The position numbers and the translations under genes were made by a program. A stretch of DNA of 64,000 bases, from contig JAWKHL010000006.1 in NCBI GenBank assembly GCA_041394845.1, positions 1 through 64,000 of the forward strand, written 5' to 3'. The notes under the pieces were generated by a model. That model was not told the DNA's origin and did not search any database. It was given only the letters and a program-made list of their open reading frames with translations. Numbering within the stretch: position 1 is the first letter of the stretch; each line of letters begins with the position of its first letter. Below, one piece after another: positions 60,843 through 64,000 of this stretch. Source of the DNA: JAHCHG01 sp041394845 (GTDB lineage: Bacteria; Acidobacteriota; Blastocatellia; Pyrinomonadales; Pyrinomonadaceae).

Positions 60843-61541
60843 ATGAAAAATCTAAACATCCGTTCGATCTTAACCGCTTTGTTTTCCATCGCTTTTGTCG
60901 CCGTCCTGGGTCTTTCCGCCGTCCGCGAAGCCTCGGCCCAGAGATATTTGACCCAGATCAAATCCGCCGCCGAAGTCAGAGGTATTTCCCAGTTCGGCGA
61001 TGACCTGAGCGCTTTTCTGGAATTGGCCGAATCGCTCGAAGGCAATAAGAGAATTACCCCGGTCCAATTGACCCGGCTCGACCGAACCGGAAAAAAAGTC
61101 AAGGACGGAGCCGGAACCTTCAAAAACAACCTGAAAAATCTGATCGCCAAACTGAAAAATTCCCAGCATTGGGACGATCAGCTCGACAAGGAGATCAATG
61201 AAACGCTCGGCAACCGCCGGATCAGGGCTTTCTTTCAGCGCAACGGCGGAAGGAACCTGCTGACGGCCGGAGAAACGGCCGCCAATTCGATCAGCCGTGA
61301 TGTCGATACGATCATCAGCAACATCAAGAATCAGCAGGCCGGTAACGCTTCCGGCGGCGACAGCGTTTTCGCCAAAACCGCCTTCGCCCCGAACGCTTCG
61401 GCCAAAAAGTTCAAATTCAAATGCGCCGTTCTCGGCGTGGCGATCTTCGGCGCGGAACTCCTCGGAGCCGACCGGACGGCCGAAAATCTCGACGGAATTT
61501 TCGACAAGAACTGCGGCTCCGGAGCGACGCCAACCAGTTAA
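60843..61541 (+). CDS. Exported protein of unknown function (cluster gene 3)
   Basis: This 232-residue protein has a signal peptide (ALFSIAFVAVLGLSAVREASA) and an AGGAG ribosome binding site. The mature part is predominantly helical and basic (TRLDRTGKKVKDGAGTFKNN, QLDKEINETLGNRRIRAFFQ), with two late cysteines (FKCAVL, KNCGS). It does not share the domain of genes 2 and 4. It is located between two homologous genes, which suggests a component of the same module. The function is unknown. Confidence 0.6.
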   Translation: MKNLNIRSILTALFSIAFVAVLGLSAVREASAQRYLTQIKSAAEVRGISQFGDDLSAFLELAESLEGNKRITPVQLTRLDRTGKKVKDGAGTFKNNLKNLIAKLKNSQHWDDQLDKEINETLGNRRIRAFFQRNGGRNLLTAGETAANSISRDVDTIISNIKNQQAGNASGGDSVFAKTAFAPNASAKKFKFKCAVLGVAIFGAELLGADRTAENLDGIFDKNCGSGATPTS

Positions 61542-61555
61542 ATCCTGCCGCCGAC

Positions 61556-61607
61556 GGAAGCGGGCCCGATCAGCCTCCGGAAAACAGCCCGCTTCCGCTC
61601 CTTTTAT
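61556..61607 (+). terminator. Terminator-like hairpin after cluster gene 3
   Basis: GGAAGCGGGC (61556) pairs with GCCCGCTTCC (61587) around a 21-base loop and is followed by GCTCCTTTTATT. The short T tract suggests partial termination, which would set gene 4 at lower expression. Confidence 0.6.
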
Positions 61608-61634
61608 TAACCAATTGATTTCGGAGACAAAGTT

Positions 61635-62261
61635 ATGAAAAACAGATTTTTTGCGACGCTTTTTTTGATCCTGGCTCTTTATTCAACCGCCGTTCCGAAA
61701 GACAACTGCCGTTCGGCGGCGCAGGTTTTCGGCGATCTTTACAAAAAATGGGCTGAAGTCGCCATCGCCACCGGCTGTGTCATCGGCGTCAACGCCGGAA
61801 CGGGCGGGATCGCCATGCCCCTGACGCTCGAATGTATCAGAAAGGCCGACAAATACGCCAAGGCGGCCGAGGAAATGGTCAAATTCTTCAACTCCAACGC
61901 CAACAACGGACGCTGGACGATCGGACCGCGCCGGATCGACTGGGGGAAAAACCAGACCGGCTCCGTCGTCAGCACCTTCAGCCGCGTTTTCGTCAGCGCC
62001 GCCCCGGTCGATAAGGATTCCATAACGGTCCGGGTTAAAAAGATCGGCGGCAAGGCTCAGGCGACCGTCATCATTTGCAAAGTCGATGAAAAAGGAAAGT
62101 TCGTCAATCTGGCCGAGATCGATTTCCCGAAAGGCGACGCCAACAAGGGTCAGGAGCTAACCAAAACGGTTTCCGGCGTCAAGGGACATCTGGTTCAGGT
62201 GCGGATAGACGCCGACAGCGCCGTCCGGAAATTCGAGTATCAGCTGAAGGTTAGCAAGTAG
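61635..62261 (+). CDS. Exported protein with shared C-terminal domain, unknown (cluster gene 4)
   Basis: This 208-residue protein has a signal peptide (FATLFLILALYSTAVP) and a GGAGA ribosome binding site. Residues about 25-100 are helical with three cysteines (DNCRSA, TGCVIG, LECIRK). Then come WTIGPRRIDWGKNQTGSVVS and a beta domain (about 118-208) homologous to the C-terminus of cluster gene 2. The shared domain ends in the same way (KKFKYTLK, RKFEYQLK). It has no recognised family, and heptamer repeats start right at its stop codon. Confidence 0.65.
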   Translation: MKNRFFATLFLILALYSTAVPKDNCRSAAQVFGDLYKKWAEVAIATGCVIGVNAGTGGIAMPLTLECIRKADKYAKAAEEMVKFFNSNANNGRWTIGPRRIDWGKNQTGSVVSTFSRVFVSAAPVDKDSITVRVKKIGGKAQATVIICKVDEKGKFVNLAEIDFPKGDANKGQELTKTVSGVKGHLVQVRIDADSAVRKFEYQLKVSK

Positions 62262-62294
62262 ATTTCGGATTTCAGATTGCGGATTTCGGATTTG
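62261..62294 (+). repeat. Tandem GGATTTC heptamers after cluster gene 4
   Basis: Four to five tandem copies of GGATTTC variants begin at the stop codon of cluster gene 4 and run toward the next start codon 16 bases later. Confidence 0.75.
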
Positions 62295-62309
62295 AATGAG
62301 GGTCAGATT

Positions 62310-64000
62310 ATGAGAAAAAATTTGAGATTTTCAATTGTTTTAACGGTTTTTCTGGCAGTCGTATTTTTGATCTGGCCGGGGAGTTTACCGGCCCGCATTC
62401 GGGGGGGCGAATTGTCGGCGACGGTCAATTTCCGGGCGGACGAAAAGCTCTCGCCCGACGCGCTTTTGGAGATCACGCTCAGCCGACCGCCGGACGAACG
62501 GGAGCGGATCGCCGTCACGTTCGATCAAACGGATGTCAGCGGACTGTTTACGAGGACCGAAAACCGGCTCCGGTACGACGCCGGGATCCTGCCTCTGCCG
62601 GCCGGAAACACAGGTTTGAAAGTTTATCTGGTCTCGGCCGACGGCCTTTGGAAAGAGATCGCCGGATTTCAGATGTCGGTGGCGGATCAAACACCGTCGG
62701 AACCGGTGGCCGATGGTCCCGAGTCAGAATCGAAAACGCCCCCCGCGGAAGATGGATCCATTCCCGGTTCCGATCAAACTTCGGAAACAGCGGACGCGGC
62801 CGAAAAAAGCGAACCGGAGGCCGTCGAAAATCAAACGGAAGAAACGCCTGCGAGCGAAAAAACCCGCTTTTTCAATTTTCTGCCGAGCTTTACCATCAAT
62901 ATGAAATCACAGCCTTTTCAGTCGAATTTCCCGGCCGAAAACCGGCCGGCCGAACGGGCCACATCCAACGATTTCACCTTTTCCGGTTCGATCCGCAACG
63001 AGGCCCGGATCGGAGGTTTTTCCGCCGACTCCAATTTCGATCTCGCCGGTTCGAGTTTCAAACCGGAAACCCTTCAGTTCGGTTCCAAAGGCCGCCAAGC
63101 GCCCGACGTGGATCTGGCCAGCTATCTGATCAATTTTCAGGTCGGCAAAGCCAAATTCGCCTGGGGACACACCTCGTTCGGCAACAACCGTCATCTGGTC
63201 AGCAGTTTTTCGAGCCGCGGAATATCGTTTGCGATGCCGGTGGGCAAACGCTTCGACGTTTCGGCCGGCGTCCTCAACGGGACCAGTCTGGTCGGCGTCG
63301 GGAATTTCACCGGTCTCGGCAAGGTCCGGCATCAGGTTCAGGGAGCGACGCTCGGGATCGAACTTTTTCCCCAAAGACCAAACGCGATGCGACTTGAATT
63401 TACCGGCTTTAACGGTTATCTCCAAGCTTTGAACGGGGTTTCCGAAGGCCGCATCAACGACGCCGAACGGAGCCGCGGGTTCGGTCTCCGGTTCCTTACC
63501 AGCGACTCCTCGGATCGCTTCCGTCTGGAAATCGGCTACGCTCTGAGTCGTTTTTTCAACCCGCAGGACACGACGCTCGACCCCGAAGGCGAGGCCGTTC
63601 CGCTCCCGGCGGTCATCCGTTCGGCTTCCTATATCGAGGCGGGTTATCAGGTCTTAAAGAACATCAAACTGACCGAGTCCAAAAATCTCAATCTCAATTT
63701 CGCCTTCAAATTCGAGGTGGCCGAACCGCTTTACCGCTCTTTGGGCGCATCGGCTTCGGCCGACCGGCTCTCGCAAGACTACTCGGCCGACGGTTCGATC
63801 GGGGAGATGACGTTCAGTTTCGGCCATTCGCGCTCGAACGACAATCTGCGCCGGGTGGCCTCGATCCTCCGGTCCCTGACGCGCGGCAACCGCTTTTCGC
63901 TGGCCGTCCCGTTTTCGGCTCTGGTCGGAAAAACCGAAAAGCCGTCGCCATTTCTGCCGCGCCTCGGTTACAGTTTCGACCGGACGCACCAGTTCGGCGA
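62310..64000 (+). CDS. Exported, probably outer-membrane barrel protein, incomplete at window end (cluster gene 5)
   Basis: An uninterrupted frame of 563 codons runs from the ATG at 62310 to the window edge with no stop. The N-terminus has a signal segment (IVLTVFLAVVFLIWPGSLPA). Residues about 35-125 form a small beta domain (ELSATVNFRADEKLSPDALL). A Glu/Pro/Thr-rich linker (about 130-190) is followed by a long beta-rich region with alternating aromatic and Gly residues (FNFLPSFTINM, FAWGHTSFGNNRHLV, FRLEIGYALSRFFN), typical of an outer-membrane barrel. It appears to be the last visible gene of the cluster and might anchor or export the smaller proteins. The true length and C-terminus are unknown. 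Confidence 0.7.
   Translation, partial: MRKNLRFSIVLTVFLAVVFLIWPGSLPARIRGGELSATVNFRADEKLSPDALLEITLSRPPDERERIAVTFDQTDVSGLFTRTENRLRYDAGILPLPAGNTGLKVYLVSADGLWKEIAGFQMSVADQTPSEPVADGPESESKTPPAEDGSIPGSDQTSETADAAEKSEPEAVENQTEETPASEKTRFFNFLPSFTINMKSQPFQSNFPAENRPAERATSNDFTFSGSIRNEARIGGFSADSNFDLAGSSFKPETLQFGSKGRQAPDVDLASYLINFQVGKAKFAWGHTSFGNNRHLVSSFSSRGISFAMPVGKRFDVSAGVLNGTSLVGVGNFTGLGKVRHQVQGATLGIELFPQRPNAMRLEFTGFNGYLQALNGVSEGRINDAERSRGFGLRFLTSDSSDRFRLEIGYALSRFFNPQDTTLDPEGEAVPLPAVIRSASYIEAGYQVLKNIKLTESKNLNLNFAFKFEVAEPLYRSLGASASADRLSQDYSADGSIGEMTFSFGHSRSNDNLRRVASILRSLTRGNRFSLAVPFSALVGKTEKPSPFLPRLGYSFDRTHQFG

Overview
The window comes from a Gram-negative, GC-moderate bacterium. The outer-membrane biology (a TonB-dependent receptor, a DUF5916 barrel, a Wza-like exporter), CHAT/TPR proteins with an N-terminal PPC-like domain, secreted FG-GAP/VCBS and Asp-box proteins, and many TTG/GTG starts suggest Acidobacteriota, possibly Blastocatellia. 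That placement is an inference from gene style; there is no rRNA gene to test it. All of it looks chromosomal. I see no prophage, insertion sequence with a transposase, CRISPR array or rRNA. One tRNA (Arg, anticodon TCT) lies at 33.8 kb.

Layout. 0-4.6 kb: fatty-acid activation, two acyl-CoA ligases around a TetR regulator whose promoter carries a FadR-type palindrome. 4.7-8 kb: divergent polysaccharide export and nucleotide-sugar dehydratase genes. 8.3-10.1 kb: a CusF-cytochrome c lipoprotein and an Asp-box lipoprotein. 10.4-13.5 kb: NikR and a TonB-dependent receptor, probably a nickel-responsive outer-membrane uptake pair. 13.6-21 kb: a secreted FG-GAP protein, an aminotransferase, a double-PDZ protein, a coiled-coil lipoprotein, a membrane protein and a FAD oxidoreductase. 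21.2-26.7 kb: an M28 peptidase/DUF5916 operon, an AraC regulator and a decayed VapC-type toxin with its antitoxin. 26.8-33 kb: acyl-CoA dehydrogenase, flippase-like protein, a degenerate crotonase, ribH-nusB, a CheA-like kinase and a secreted protein. 33-36 kb: a possible primase-polymerase-like protein, tRNA-Arg, cmk, DUF6176-like and GNAT genes.

36.2-38.9 kb holds two tandem paralogous secreted repeat proteins. 39-48.4 kb has threonine aldolase, a secreted MBL hydrolase, a secreted thiol-dioxygenase-like cupin, AraC, a beta-propeller/FG-GAP protein, myo-inositol-phosphate synthase and an ECF sigma/anti-sigma pair. 48.9-59.5 kb has a single-domain Clp-type AAA+ ATPase, small secreted proteins, glpK, a CHAT/TPR protein, a large membrane protein with a sigma-like N-terminus and a DUF2306 protein. 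From 59.7 kb to the window end runs a co-oriented cluster of five exported proteins, the last an incomplete outer-membrane-barrel-like protein. Two of them share a C-terminal domain, and I recognise none of them.

The intergenic DNA is the most unusual feature. Many gene ends carry tandem 7-bp repeats, often as two complementary arms 15-120 bp apart. These sometimes run into coding sequence, making the N-terminus of an acyl-CoA ligase, a signal peptide and an anti-sigma C-terminus. Three further dispersed families of small palindromic, MITE/REP-like elements are present without any transposase in the window.
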